From assembly GCF_017833525.1 (NCBI RefSeq), contig NZ_JAFICD010000004.1:186001-250000 (forward strand): a stretch of 64,000 bases of DNA, written 5' to 3'. The stretch comes from Duganella sp. 1411 (GTDB lineage Bacteria; Pseudomonadota; Gammaproteobacteria; Burkholderiales; Burkholderiaceae_D). Position numbers and translations under genes: made by a program. Of this stretch, positions 43,613 through 50,861 are shown in pieces. Within the stretch, counting starts at the first letter, position 1. The number at the start of each line of letters is the position of its first letter. The notes under the pieces are model-generated. The model was not told the origin of the DNA. It saw nothing but the letters and a program-made list of their open reading frames with translations, and did not search any database.

Positions 43613-46540
43613 TCAGGTTTCCAGGTCGCTCGACAAGCCCACCCGGCGCCGCTCGCCGCCCAGCAGCAGCGGCCCGGCCAGGTTGCTGACCAGGCGCACC
43701 TCGCCGCCGGCGACCGCCTCGTCGAGGTTGTGCATCAGGCGCGGAAACAGGCCGTCGGCGCGCGCCCGCTCGGTGCCGTACAGCGCCGCCCAGGCGTCGC
43801 GGCCGGAGCGCTTGGCGATGTACAGGCCCTGGTCGGCCAGCTCCACCACCTGCGACCACGACAGCAGGCGCGGTTGCGCCGGCAGGAAGGGGAAGCAGGC
43901 GAACCCGATCGAGCAGGTCTTCGACAGCCGCACGCCGTCCGGCAGCGTGAAATCGCGCTCGGCCACCACGCGCCGCATGCGCTCGGCCAGCGCGCGCGCC
44001 TCGTCGCGGTCGGTGGCGCGCGCCAGCACCAGGAACTCCTCGCCGCCCCAGCGGATCACGTAGTCCGATTCGCGGAACACCAGCAGCAGGCGCTCCTTCA
44101 TCTGCACCAGGATGGCGTCGCCGGCGGCGTGGCCGTAGCGGTCGTTGACCTCCTTGAAGTGGTCGATGTCGACCATGAAGAACACCAGGTCGCTGGCCGC
44201 CTGCGGCTCGGCGCCGCCGGGCGGGTGGCCGCGCTGCAGGCCGTCGTCGTGGCCGCGCAAACTCATCGCCACGTCGGCGTCGACATGGCGCAGGAAAAAG
44301 CGGCGGTTGCGCAGGCCGGTCAGCTGGTCGGTCAGGCTGACCTCCTCGAGCGCCCGGTAGGCGCGCTCGAGCTCCAGGTTCTTCTCCAGCAGCTGCTCCT
44401 GGGTCGCGCTCAGCGTCTTGAGCGTGGCCGCCACCTGGCGGTAGGCGCTGGCGTTGTCGAGCGCGATGGCGCCGAACGCGCACAGGCTGCGGAAGATCAG
44501 CCGTTCGCGCTCGCCGTAAGCGTTGGCGTGCGGCGACTGCACCGTCATCGCGCCGAGCACGCGCTCGCCCACGCGCAGCGGCGCGAACAGCAGGGTCGAC
44601 GTCGGCAAGGTGCCGGGGATCAGGTTGGGGGTCGGCTCCTGCCCGCCCAGTTCGATCAGGATCTCGCGCCGCTCGCGCACGCAGCGCGCCGAATTGGCGT
44701 GCGGGTCCGACAGCGCGTAACGCACCGCCGGCAGCGGATGGCCGGCCTCGACGCCGAACGCGCAGGACAGCCACACGCCGTTCGACTCGAGCAGGAAGAT
44801 CGAAAAATGGGTGGCGTCGAGCAGCCCGTGCACGTGGCGGTCGAGCGCGCGGAACACCGCCGCCGCGTCCAGGTGGGCGGTGATCTCCTGGCCGATCGCG
44901 CTCAGGTGCGCCAGGGTGGCGCTGGTCTGCTGCAGCACCTCGGCGCGCTGCGCCTCGGCCGCCGCCAGCTGGCGGTGGTGCTCGGCCTCGGTGTGCGCGC
45001 GCTCGGTCTGGTACTGCACCTGCATGGCGACGGCGCGGTTGGTGGCCTGCTGGCTGTGGGTCTGGTCGCGCGCCGCGCCGGCCCGCAGCGCCATCGCGTA
45101 GGCACGCGCGTGGTCGCCGATGGCCGCGTACTCGCGCGCGGCGGCGTCGAGCAGCGCGCCGGGCACCGTGTAGCCGTCGATGGTGGCGGCGATCTCCAGC
45201 GCCAGCAGCAGGTAATGCAGCACCGCGTTGGGCGCCGTCATCGGTTGCGGCGCCGGCAGCGGGTGGCGCGCGTGGATGTCGGCCAGCACGTTGAGCGCGG
45301 CGATCTGGCCGGAGGCGTCGTCATGCTCGCGCGCCAGCGCCAGCGCGCCGCTGACTGCGGCCAGCGCCTCGGCCGGACGGCCCAGGTGCGACAGCGCGTG
45401 CGCCTGGCCGCGCCGCGCGCTGCTTTGGAAATCGGTCTGCGCCAGCGCGTCGCCGCGCGCGGCCAGCCGCGTGAAGCTGTCGAGCGCGGCCGCGTGGTTG
45501 CCCAGGTCGAGCGCCAGGTCGCCCTGGTATTCCAGCGCCACCGCGTAGGCGCGCGAGCCCGACAGCGGCGTCAGCACGTGCAGCGCCTCGCGCAGCAGGG
45601 TTTGCGCGGCCTCGCGCTGGCCCAGCTGGCGCAAGGTCTCGGCGGTCTGCATCAGGCACATGCCGATGCTCAGCGGCCAGCCGGCCGGGCGCGCCAGGTC
45701 GAGCCCGCGCTGCATCCATTCCAGCGCCGCCTCGTGCGCGTTGAGGCTGGTGAAGCCGTTGCCGATGTTGGTGGCGATGATGATGGCGCGGCGGATCTGG
45801 CCACTCACCAGCGCCGTCTCGAAACTGCGCATCAGGTGGCCGATGGCGCGGCCGTACTCGCAGCGCTGGAAGGCGCAGGTGCCGAAATAGTCGCTGATCC
45901 AGCCGGCGGCGACCGGCGCGGCGTCGCCGGGGTCGGCGCCGAAGCGCGCGCTCCAGCGCAGCTGCGCGGCCCGCAGGTCGCCGAACGCGGCGCAGATGCC
46001 TGCGGCGGCGTCGATCACGTCCTGCCGCACCGGGTCGCCGCCGTCGCGCGCGGCCGCGCCGGCGCGCGCCAGCCAGGCGTCGCCGGCCGCGCTGTCGCCG
46101 CGGTCGTTGGCCACCCAGGCCAGCACCCAGCAGGCGTCGGCGCTGGCGCAGGCGGCCGCCGACGGCCCGGCCGCGGCGGCGCGGCACGGTTCGACGTCGC
46201 CGGGATCGGTGGAATGGATGGAAACAGGCGCGCCGGAGGCTTGCTCAAACAGCAATAGTGCCTGTTCGGCCTGATATTGGGCGGTGTCGAGCTGGCCGTT
46301 GAGCCAGTCGGCCTCGGCGGCGATAAGCAGCAGGCGGCCGCGCGCCAGCAGCGCCGCCGACGGCGGCAGCGTCGCCAGCAGCGGGACGATGTCGGCGGAC
46401 AAGGCGCGGGCGCGCGCCGGCGCGCGCTGGCGCAGATGCCAGGCGAGCGCCACCAGCAGCGGCAGGCGCCGCGCGCCGGATGTCTCCGGCAACGCCGCCT
46501 CCCACCGCGCCAGCTCTTCATCGAGAGCAAACATGTCCAC
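43613..46540 (-). CDS. TPR-GAF-GGDEF diguanylate cyclase, cytoplasmic
   Basis: A protein of about 975 residues without membrane segments. The first 550 residues are TPR-like helical repeats (AAQTLLREALHVLTPLSGSR, ALEYQGDLALDLGNHAAALD). A coiled coil (about 560-610) leads to a GAF domain (about 610-770, ending LCAFGAIALDNASAYRQVA) and a GGDEF domain (about 800-970). The catalytic motif is RWGGEEFLVLA, and the inhibitory site RESD lies five residues before it. So it should make c-di-GMP under feedback control. The start is debatable: AAGGA at 46549 is nine bases before GTG 46540 (chosen), six before a TTG at 46543, and fifteen before ATG 46534. No neighbouring regulator. Confidence 0.85.
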   Translation of the reverse strand: MDMFALDEELARWEAALPETSGARRLPLLVALAWHLRQRAPARARALSADIVPLLATLPPSAALLARGRLLLIAAEADWLNGQLDTAQYQAEQALLLFEQASGAPVSIHSTDPGDVEPCRAAAAGPSAAACASADACWVLAWVANDRGDSAAGDAWLARAGAAARDGGDPVRQDVIDAAAGICAAFGDLRAAQLRWSARFGADPGDAAPVAAGWISDYFGTCAFQRCEYGRAIGHLMRSFETALVSGQIRRAIIIATNIGNGFTSLNAHEAALEWMQRGLDLARPAGWPLSIGMCLMQTAETLRQLGQREAAQTLLREALHVLTPLSGSRAYAVALEYQGDLALDLGNHAAALDSFTRLAARGDALAQTDFQSSARRGQAHALSHLGRPAEALAAVSGALALAREHDDASGQIAALNVLADIHARHPLPAPQPMTAPNAVLHYLLLALEIAATIDGYTVPGALLDAAAREYAAIGDHARAYAMALRAGAARDQTHSQQATNRAVAMQVQYQTERAHTEAEHHRQLAAAEAQRAEVLQQTSATLAHLSAIGQEITAHLDAAAVFRALDRHVHGLLDATHFSIFLLESNGVWLSCAFGVEAGHPLPAVRYALSDPHANSARCVRERREILIELGGQEPTPNLIPGTLPTSTLLFAPLRVGERVLGAMTVQSPHANAYGERERLIFRSLCAFGAIALDNASAYRQVAATLKTLSATQEQLLEKNLELERAYRALEEVSLTDQLTGLRNRRFFLRHVDADVAMSLRGHDDGLQRGHPPGGAEPQAASDLVFFMVDIDHFKEVNDRYGHAAGDAILVQMKERLLLVFRESDYVIRWGGEEFLVLARATDRDEARALAERMRRVVAERDFTLPDGVRLSKTCSIGFACFPFLPAQPRLLSWSQVVELADQGLYIAKRSGRDAWAALYGTERARADGLFPRLMHNLDEAVAGGEVRLVSNLAGPLLLGGERRRVGLSSDLET

Positions 46541-46726
46541 CAAGTAACATCCTTTGACTGTGTGTCGCCCGCCGGCTAGTTGCCGGAGCGCATTTAAACA
46601 CGCTTCCAGCATTATTCCACAGTTTTCAGGCCGCCCGGCCGCAGCGCGTTTTCCGGCCGGGGAAGCTACCTGGGTCGGCGCTGGCGGCCACGCCGCCACC
46701 GACCGTTCGCCCGTTGGCGCGCCGCT

Positions 46727-47260
46727 TTACTGCTGCGTCCGGGGCGCGTCCGTCTTGCCGGCCGCCATCTGCGGCACGGACTTCATGTGCTCGTCGATGG
46801 TGGGCTGCAGCTTGGCCGCCAGCGCCTTGACGTCCGGGTCCTTGGCCTTTTGCTGGGCGTCGGCGACCAGCTTGTGCGCGGCCTTGTGGTCGTTGACGCC
46901 GGCGTTGGCGACATAGTTCTTGTCGAACTCGGCCCCGCTGAGCGCGTTGAGGCGGTCGGCCATCTTCTTGTGCTTGGCGTCGGGCTCGGTGGGCAGGGTC
47001 ACGTTCTTGGCCTGCGCCACCTGCTGCACCTCCTGCAAGCCCTTGGTGTGGTCGTCCACCATTTTCTGGGCGAAGGCCTTCACTTCCGGCGCGCTGGCTT
47101 TTTGCACCGCGATGTTGCCGGCGGCGACCTCGTTGACATTGGCCTGGGCCAGGCTGGTGAGGATGCGCTGGTCGCCCTTGCTCAAATTTTGCGCAGTGGC
47201 CGCGCCCGCGGCCAACACGGCCGCACAGGCGGCGACGGCTATCCTGATCTTGTTGTTCAT
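46727..47260 (-). CDS. DUF4142 family exported protein
   Basis: A 177-residue protein with a signal peptide (MNNKIRIAVAACAAVLAAGA, cleaved near ATAQ). The mature part is a helical bundle of the DUF4142 type: QRILTSLAQANVNEVAAGNI, VKAFAQKMVDDHTKG and GAEFDKNYVANAGVNDHKAA. The fold is ferritin-like, but metal-binding residues are not obvious. These proteins are often linked to stress in the periplasm. The ATG at 47260 is supported by GGGAGG eight bases upstream. It is transcribed alone; a hairpin at 47375 separates it from the HxlR gene upstream on the same strand. Confidence 0.88.
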   Translation of the reverse strand: MNNKIRIAVAACAAVLAAGAATAQNLSKGDQRILTSLAQANVNEVAAGNIAVQKASAPEVKAFAQKMVDDHTKGLQEVQQVAQAKNVTLPTEPDAKHKKMADRLNALSGAEFDKNYVANAGVNDHKAAHKLVADAQQKAKDPDVKALAAKLQPTIDEHMKSVPQMAAGKTDAPRTQQ

Positions 47261-47374
47261 GATGGATACCTCCCAATGAAATGAAGAGGAATCAATTCTA
47301 CAAAGCCCGGATAATGGCGGACGCACCTTACGTTTAGGCAAGGATTAAACGGAAAGCCGGCGCCCACAACGGCA

Positions 47375-47399
47375 AAACGCCGGCAAGCCGGCGTTTTTT
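47375..47399. terminator. Bidirectional rho-independent terminator
   Basis: ACGCCGGC and GCCGGCGT form an eight-base perfect stem around AA. On the plus strand it is followed by a run of six T (47394-47399); on the minus strand, in the direction of the HxlR transcript, by TTTT. It probably ends the HxlR transcript before the DUF4142 promoter. Confidence 0.75.
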
Positions 47400-47417
47400 A
47401 TCGGACAGCGGCGAGGC

Positions 47418-47912
47418 CTACGACGCGTGCTTGCTGATCTCGATCAGGCGGGTGCGCATGGTGTCGCTGGCGGCCGGTCCCGGCGCGAACATATAGTCCT
47501 CGTCGTTGATGGCCAGGCCGCTGTTGGCGTCGACCAGCACCTGGTCGGCCGGCTTGCCGGTTTCGCGGCTGACCACCAGCAGGCTGGCGCCCTCGGGGGC
47601 CAGGTGGTCGTTGCCCCAGGCGATGAAGGCCAGCAGCACCGGTTTGAAGTCGCGGCCGGCCTTGGTCAGCACGTATTCATAACGCGGCGGCCGGGCGCTG
47701 TACTGGCGGCGCTCCATCAGGCCGCCCTCGACCAGGCCCGCCAGGCGGCGCGTCAGCATGTTCGGGGCGATCTTCAGGCTCTTCTCGAACTCGTCGAAGC
47801 GCGACAGGCCGTAGAAGGCGTCGCGCAGGATCAGGATGCTCCACCATTCGCCAACTTTGCCGAGGCTGCGGGCGATGGGGCATGGCATGCGGCCGAAATC
47901 GGTATGTTTCAT
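47418..47912 (-). CDS. HxlR family transcriptional regulator
   Basis: A 164-residue regulator. The HxlR winged helix covers residues 10-100: CPIARSLGKVGEWWSILILR, FDEFEKSLKIAPNMLTRRLA and YEYVLTKAGRDFKPVLLA. The Cys at residue 11 occupies the position of the redox-sensing Cys in HxlR proteins such as HypR and YodB, so thiol or aldehyde sensing is possible. A 60-residue C-terminal tail is unusual in length. The ATG at 47912 has AAGGAG seven bases upstream. No target gene is divergent; the upstream region is a 545-base AT-rich gap. Confidence 0.88.
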   Translation of the reverse strand: MKHTDFGRMPCPIARSLGKVGEWWSILILRDAFYGLSRFDEFEKSLKIAPNMLTRRLAGLVEGGLMERRQYSARPPRYEYVLTKAGRDFKPVLLAFIAWGNDHLAPEGASLLVVSRETGKPADQVLVDANSGLAINDEDYMFAPGPAASDTMRTRLIEISKHAS

Positions 47913-48457
47913 TTGTAACTCCTTAGTTCAGGTTGAACTGGAAAACTCGGTAATAAAGGCAGCGCGCGATCAGACCGGCCGGCGGGTGTGCGGCGGCAAC
48001 GTGCGACTTGTACTCGGGAAAGCCCCTGTGACATGAATATTTTTTTTCGGTGTCAATTTTTGTCTCCTTTTTGGCCTTGCGATTGAGATATTTCCTCTAT
48101 AAAAACAACACTCTCCGGCCGTTTCATCCTTCAACATAGACCATAAAGTGGCATTGAAAACTCTCCAAAATTCACCATGTTCGACAGTAAATTTCTTCGT
48201 GAAATAGGGCCGTCGTGGGGCCGCAAGCGCGCATTCGCTGGCGCGCACCCGGGTGCTGGCTGGCTAGGTGCACAGTGGCAACAATTTCACAATTGCCTTC
48301 GTCCAACACCGAAACCATTATTGATGATCTAAAAAAAGCCTGCTTTTGCTGCAAGTGACCAAGGTTCTGTAGGCGGAGAAAACTATTAAAAATTTTTAAA
48401 AGATAGGCATAATACGCAACAGGGCGTGACGAATTTATCAACCATCCAAGGTGACCC
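47913..48457. other. Intergenic AT-rich region of 545 bases
   Basis: No convincing gene. GC is far below that of the neighbours, especially 48030-48130 and 48260-48430. It must contain the divergent promoters of the HxlR gene and of the AraC-type response regulator. A perfect 14-base palindrome TTAAAAATTTTTAA is at 48386-48399, about 60 bases before the regulator start, a candidate binding site or promoter element. Frames at 47970-48248 and 48172-48579 have poor codon use. Confidence 0.5.
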
Positions 48458-49273
48458 ATGCCGACGGCCAGCGACAGCACCCAACGCAAAATCCTCATCG
48501 TGGACGACTCCGCGTTCGAGCAGCGTGTGCTGGTCGATCTGCTCAGCGAGCTGCCGTACAAGGTGTCGGTGGCGTTCAACGGGCTGCAGGGCTATCAATT
48601 GGCCCTGGCCAACCACCCGGACCTGATCCTGCTCGACGTGCGCATGCCGAGCATGGACGGCTACACGGCGTGTAGGTTGCTCAAAGCCAACCCTGTGACG
48701 CAGGACATCCCGGTGATCTTCCTCAGCGGCGCCGACGCCGACGAGGAGCGCATCATGGGCCTGTCGATCGGCGGCGTCGATTACGTGTCCAAGCCGTTTT
48801 CGCCGGGCGAGCTGGCCGCGCGCATCCAGGTGCACCTGGACCTGGCGCGCCGGGTCAGCGACCGCGGCCGCCAGGCCTCCAACGACGCCGAGGCCGGCGC
48901 GGCCGGCGCCAAGACCGGCGACAGCGATCCGGACGCGGTCATCGTGGCCGCCGTCAAGCGCCTGATCGCCGACAACCTGGCCACCTTGCCGGGGCTGGCC
49001 GAAATCGCCCGCAGCGTCGGCACCTACCGCGAAAAACTGTCGCAGATCTTCCGCGAGCAAACCGGCATGACGGTGTTCGCCTTCATCCGCGAGGCGCGCC
49101 TGCGCCGCGGCGAGGACTTGCTGCGCGACACAGACATGGACGTGCAGGACATCGCGCTGCTGATCGGGTTTAACAACGCCGGCAATTTCGCCACCGCCTT
49201 CCGCGAGCGCACCGGCATCACGCCCAGCGCGTTCCGCGCCTCGATCCAGCAAAGAAAAACGCCGCAGGCCTGA
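48458..49273 (+). CDS. Response regulator with AraC-type DNA-binding domain
   Basis: A 271-residue regulator. The receiver (10-130) has VDD at 15-17, phospho-Asp 60 (ILLDVRMPSMDGY) and Lys in VSKPFSPGEL. A Gly/Ala/Asp linker (135-160) leads to an AraC HTH pair (about 165-265): GTYREKLSQIFREQTGMTVF, ARLRRGEDLLRD, ALLIGFNNAGNFATAFRERT, GITPSAFR. AAGGTGA precedes the ATG at 48458. No kinase is adjacent, so it is an orphan. The IS element is inserted two bases after the TGA, splitting its own terminator hairpin. Confidence 0.9.
   Translation: MPTASDSTQRKILIVDDSAFEQRVLVDLLSELPYKVSVAFNGLQGYQLALANHPDLILLDVRMPSMDGYTACRLLKANPVTQDIPVIFLSGADADEERIMGLSIGGVDYVSKPFSPGELAARIQVHLDLARRVSDRGRQASNDAEAGAAGAKTGDSDPDAVIVAAVKRLIADNLATLPGLAEIARSVGTYREKLSQIFREQTGMTVFAFIREARLRRGEDLLRDTDMDVQDIALLIGFNNAGNFATAFRERTGITPSAFRASIQQRKTPQA
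49255..49266 (+). terminator. Left half of a terminator split by the IS element
   Basis: AAAAACGCCGCA here pairs perfectly with TGCGGCGTTTTT at 50733-50744. Removing the IS and one copy of the GACG duplication restores a 12-base stem, a 12-base loop and a T-run just after the response regulator stop. So the original terminator overlapped the end of the gene and is now cut in its loop. Confidence 0.8.
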
Positions 49274-49284
49274 CGTGAACTGAA

Positions 49285-49320
49285 CCCCGAAAGTTGGACA
49301 CCAACTTTCGGGGTTTTTTT
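49285..49320 (+). terminator. Strong terminator inside the IS left end
   Basis: CCCCGAAAGTTGG (49285-49297) and CCAACTTTCGGGG (49301-49313) form a perfect 13-base stem with loop ACA, followed by seven T (49314-49320). The orfA ATG follows at once. Position at the element edge suggests it blocks incoming host transcription and so limits transposase production. It also now ends the response regulator transcript. Confidence 0.85.
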
Positions 49321-49854
49321 ATGGCGAAGTACAGCATGCAGTTCAAACTTGCAGTGGTCCAAGAATGTCTACTTGGCGAGGCGGGAGTCAGATCGATCGC
49401 CCAAAAGCACGCACTGGACCATTCAACGGTTAGGCGGTGGTCTGGTTTATATGCATCCCACGGGCAAGCTGGTTTAGTGAAGAAGTTCACCCACTATCCT
49501 TCGGAGCGAAGGCTGCAGATTTTGGAGTACATGTGGGCAAACGAGCTTTCATATCGTCAAACTGCAGCGGTCTTCAACATTCGCAGTCCCACGTGCGTCC
49601 CGGCATGGGAGCGCTGTTATCATAGCGGTGGTGTAGACGCTCTAAAGCCGCGACAGCGCGGCAAACCTAAGAAGATGCCAGATCCCCAGCCGCCCCTACC
49701 TCAGCCCCATGTGGATGATGAAACCCGTACCCGCGAAGAACTGCTCGCCGAGGTGAATTTTTTGCGGATGGAGAATGCGTACCTAAAAAAGTTGAAAGCC
49801 TTAGTTCAACAGCAGCGAGAGCAGCAGACGACAGCGCGCAAAAAGCGCAAGTAG
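49321..49854 (+). CDS. IS3-family transposase OrfA
   Basis: A 177-residue protein. The N-terminal half has two helix-turn-helix motifs (QFKLAVVQECLLGEAGVRSI, HSTVRRWSGLYASHGQAGL, SYRQTAAVFNIRSPT) that bind the element ends. The C-terminus is a Leu-rich coiled coil (ELLAEVNFLRMENAYLKKL), as usual for IS3 OrfA. The ATG follows the T-run of the left-end terminator directly, with no ordinary ribosome site, so expression should be low. The slippery heptamer A AAA AAG at 49785-49791 lies in frame, allowing part of the ribosomes to shift into orfB. Confidence 0.9.
   Translation: MAKYSMQFKLAVVQECLLGEAGVRSIAQKHALDHSTVRRWSGLYASHGQAGLVKKFTHYPSERRLQILEYMWANELSYRQTAAVFNIRSPTCVPAWERCYHSGGVDALKPRQRGKPKKMPDPQPPLPQPHVDDETRTREELLAEVNFLRMENAYLKKLKALVQQQREQQTTARKKRK
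49785..49791 (+). other. Programmed -1 ribosomal frameshift site
   Basis: The heptamer A AAA AAG is in the OrfA reading frame (CTA AAA AAG). A -1 shift here leads directly into the orfB frame, which is open from 49791 without an ATG of its own. This is the standard way IS3 elements make the OrfAB transposase. Confidence 0.85.
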
Positions 49855-50690
49855 TTAGCGAGCTAAGGCAACAATTTCCTCTGGCCGACCTGCTGAAGTT
49901 GGCCGGCTTGGCGCGCAGTACTTTTTACTATCAGCAGAAGGTCGCACAGGCCGCCGATAAGCATCAGTCGCTGAAGCTGCAAATCCAATCTATTTTCGCC
50001 CTCAACAAAGGACGTTATGGGTATCGACGCGTGACGCTCGCTCTCCGCAATCTAGGCCAGCAGGTGAACCATAAAACCGTGCAACGGCAAATGGCCAAAC
50101 TGGGCCTGAAGTCGCTGGTGCGCCCCAAGAAATATCGATCCTACAAGGGAGAGGTTGGCCAAGCGGCAGCCAATGTACTACAACGCCAATTTGAGGCCAA
50201 GGCTGCCAATCAGAAATGGGTGACAGACGTGACGGAGTTTAACGTCGCAGGGGAAAAACTTTATCTGTCGCCGGTGATGGACCTCTACAACGGTGAAATC
50301 GTCGCCTTTGAAACAGCCAAGCGCCCAGTGTTTAAACTGGTGAGTTCCATGCTCCAGAAGGCCTTGTCCAAGCTAAGAACTGACGACAAACCCATGCTGC
50401 ACTCCGACCAGGGCTGGCAGTATCGAATGCCTGCCTACCAACGCATCCTGCGTCAGAAAGGCATGGAACAAAGCATGTCTCGTAAGGGAAACTGTCTCGA
50501 CAACGCGGCGATGGAAAGCTTCTTTGCCGTGCTCAAGACCGAGTTCTTCTACCTGAACAAATTTAGCAGCGTCGACGAATTACAAACAGGCATCAAAAAG
50601 TACATCCACTACTATAATCACGACCGTATCAAGCTCAAGTTAAAAGGGCTGAGTCCTGTGCAATACAGAACTCAGCTCTTGGCTACCTAG
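49791..50690 (+). CDS. IS3-family transposase OrfB (catalytic part of the frameshifted OrfAB)
   Basis: A 299-residue continuation after the -1 shift; the fused OrfAB has about 456 residues. Domains: HTH_21-like region (KGRYGYRRVTLALRNLG), then the rve DDE integrase core with the catalytic acids in VTDVTEF, MLHSDQGWQYR and MESFFAVLKTE. The last part (YIHYYNHDRIKLKLKGLSP) is the usual IS3 end. A TTG at 49899 could start a shorter product, but no ATG is available before it, so frameshifting is needed. All catalytic residues are present. Confidence 0.9.
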   Translation, partial: VESLSSTAARAADDSAQKAQVVSELRQQFPLADLLKLAGLARSTFYYQQKVAQAADKHQSLKLQIQSIFALNKGRYGYRRVTLALRNLGQQVNHKTVQRQMAKLGLKSLVRPKKYRSYKGEVGQAAANVLQRQFEAKAANQKWVTDVTEFNVAGEKLYLSPVMDLYNGEIVAFETAKRPVFKLVSSMLQKALSKLRTDDKPMLHSDQGWQYRMPAYQRILRQKGMEQSMSRKGNCLDNAAMESFFAVLKTEFFYLNKFSSVDELQTGIKKYIHYYNHDRIKLKLKGLSPVQYRTQLLAT

Positions 50691-50793
50691 CAAACTAAAC
50701 CGTCCAACTATTTGGGGTCAGTTCAGACGGCGTGCGGCGTTTTTATTTGCTAATTGGCCAAACCCGCCACCCGGCGAGCCCCCTCGCATAGGG

Positions 50794-50817
50794 GTCGTAC
50801 CCCGTACGGGGTACGAC
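50794..50817. repeat. Perfect 24-bp palindrome
   Basis: The sequence reads the same on both strands; its first half is GTCGTACCCCGT. It lies 45 bases after the stop of the chemoreceptor gene (minus strand) and about 70 bases from the IS right end. It could form a cruciform or hairpin terminator. It is unlike the REP-like unit found elsewhere in the window. Confidence 0.8.
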
Positions 50818-50861
50818 GGGGACGCCGAGTCCCCATGCCGTGCGGGGTGAAGACGGCGGCG

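Larger units (their letters stand above)
49276..50725 (+). mobile_element. Intact IS3-family insertion sequence (IS150-type layout)
   Basis: A 1450-base element. The ends match: left TGAACTGAACCCC...AGTTGGAC, right (inverse) TGAACTGACCCC...AGTTGGAC, imperfect terminal inverted repeats of about 23 bases. The flanking bases GACG (49272-49275 and 50726-50729) are a 4-base target duplication, so it moved here by transposition and has not been rearranged. It has two overlapping frames joined by a -1 slippery site. GC is near 50%, below the host. The insertion is in the loop of the upstream gene's terminator. Both frames are intact, so it may be active. Confidence 0.92.

Noticed and set aside
43574..46258. 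894-codon plus-strand frame opposite the TPR-GAF-GGDEF gene
   Set aside because: Reverse-frame composition; the other strand has an intact GGDEF domain.
47970..48579. Short minus frames in the AT-rich gap before the AraC-type regulator
   Set aside because: Poor codon use, no ribosome sites, and one overlaps the regulator gene antisense.
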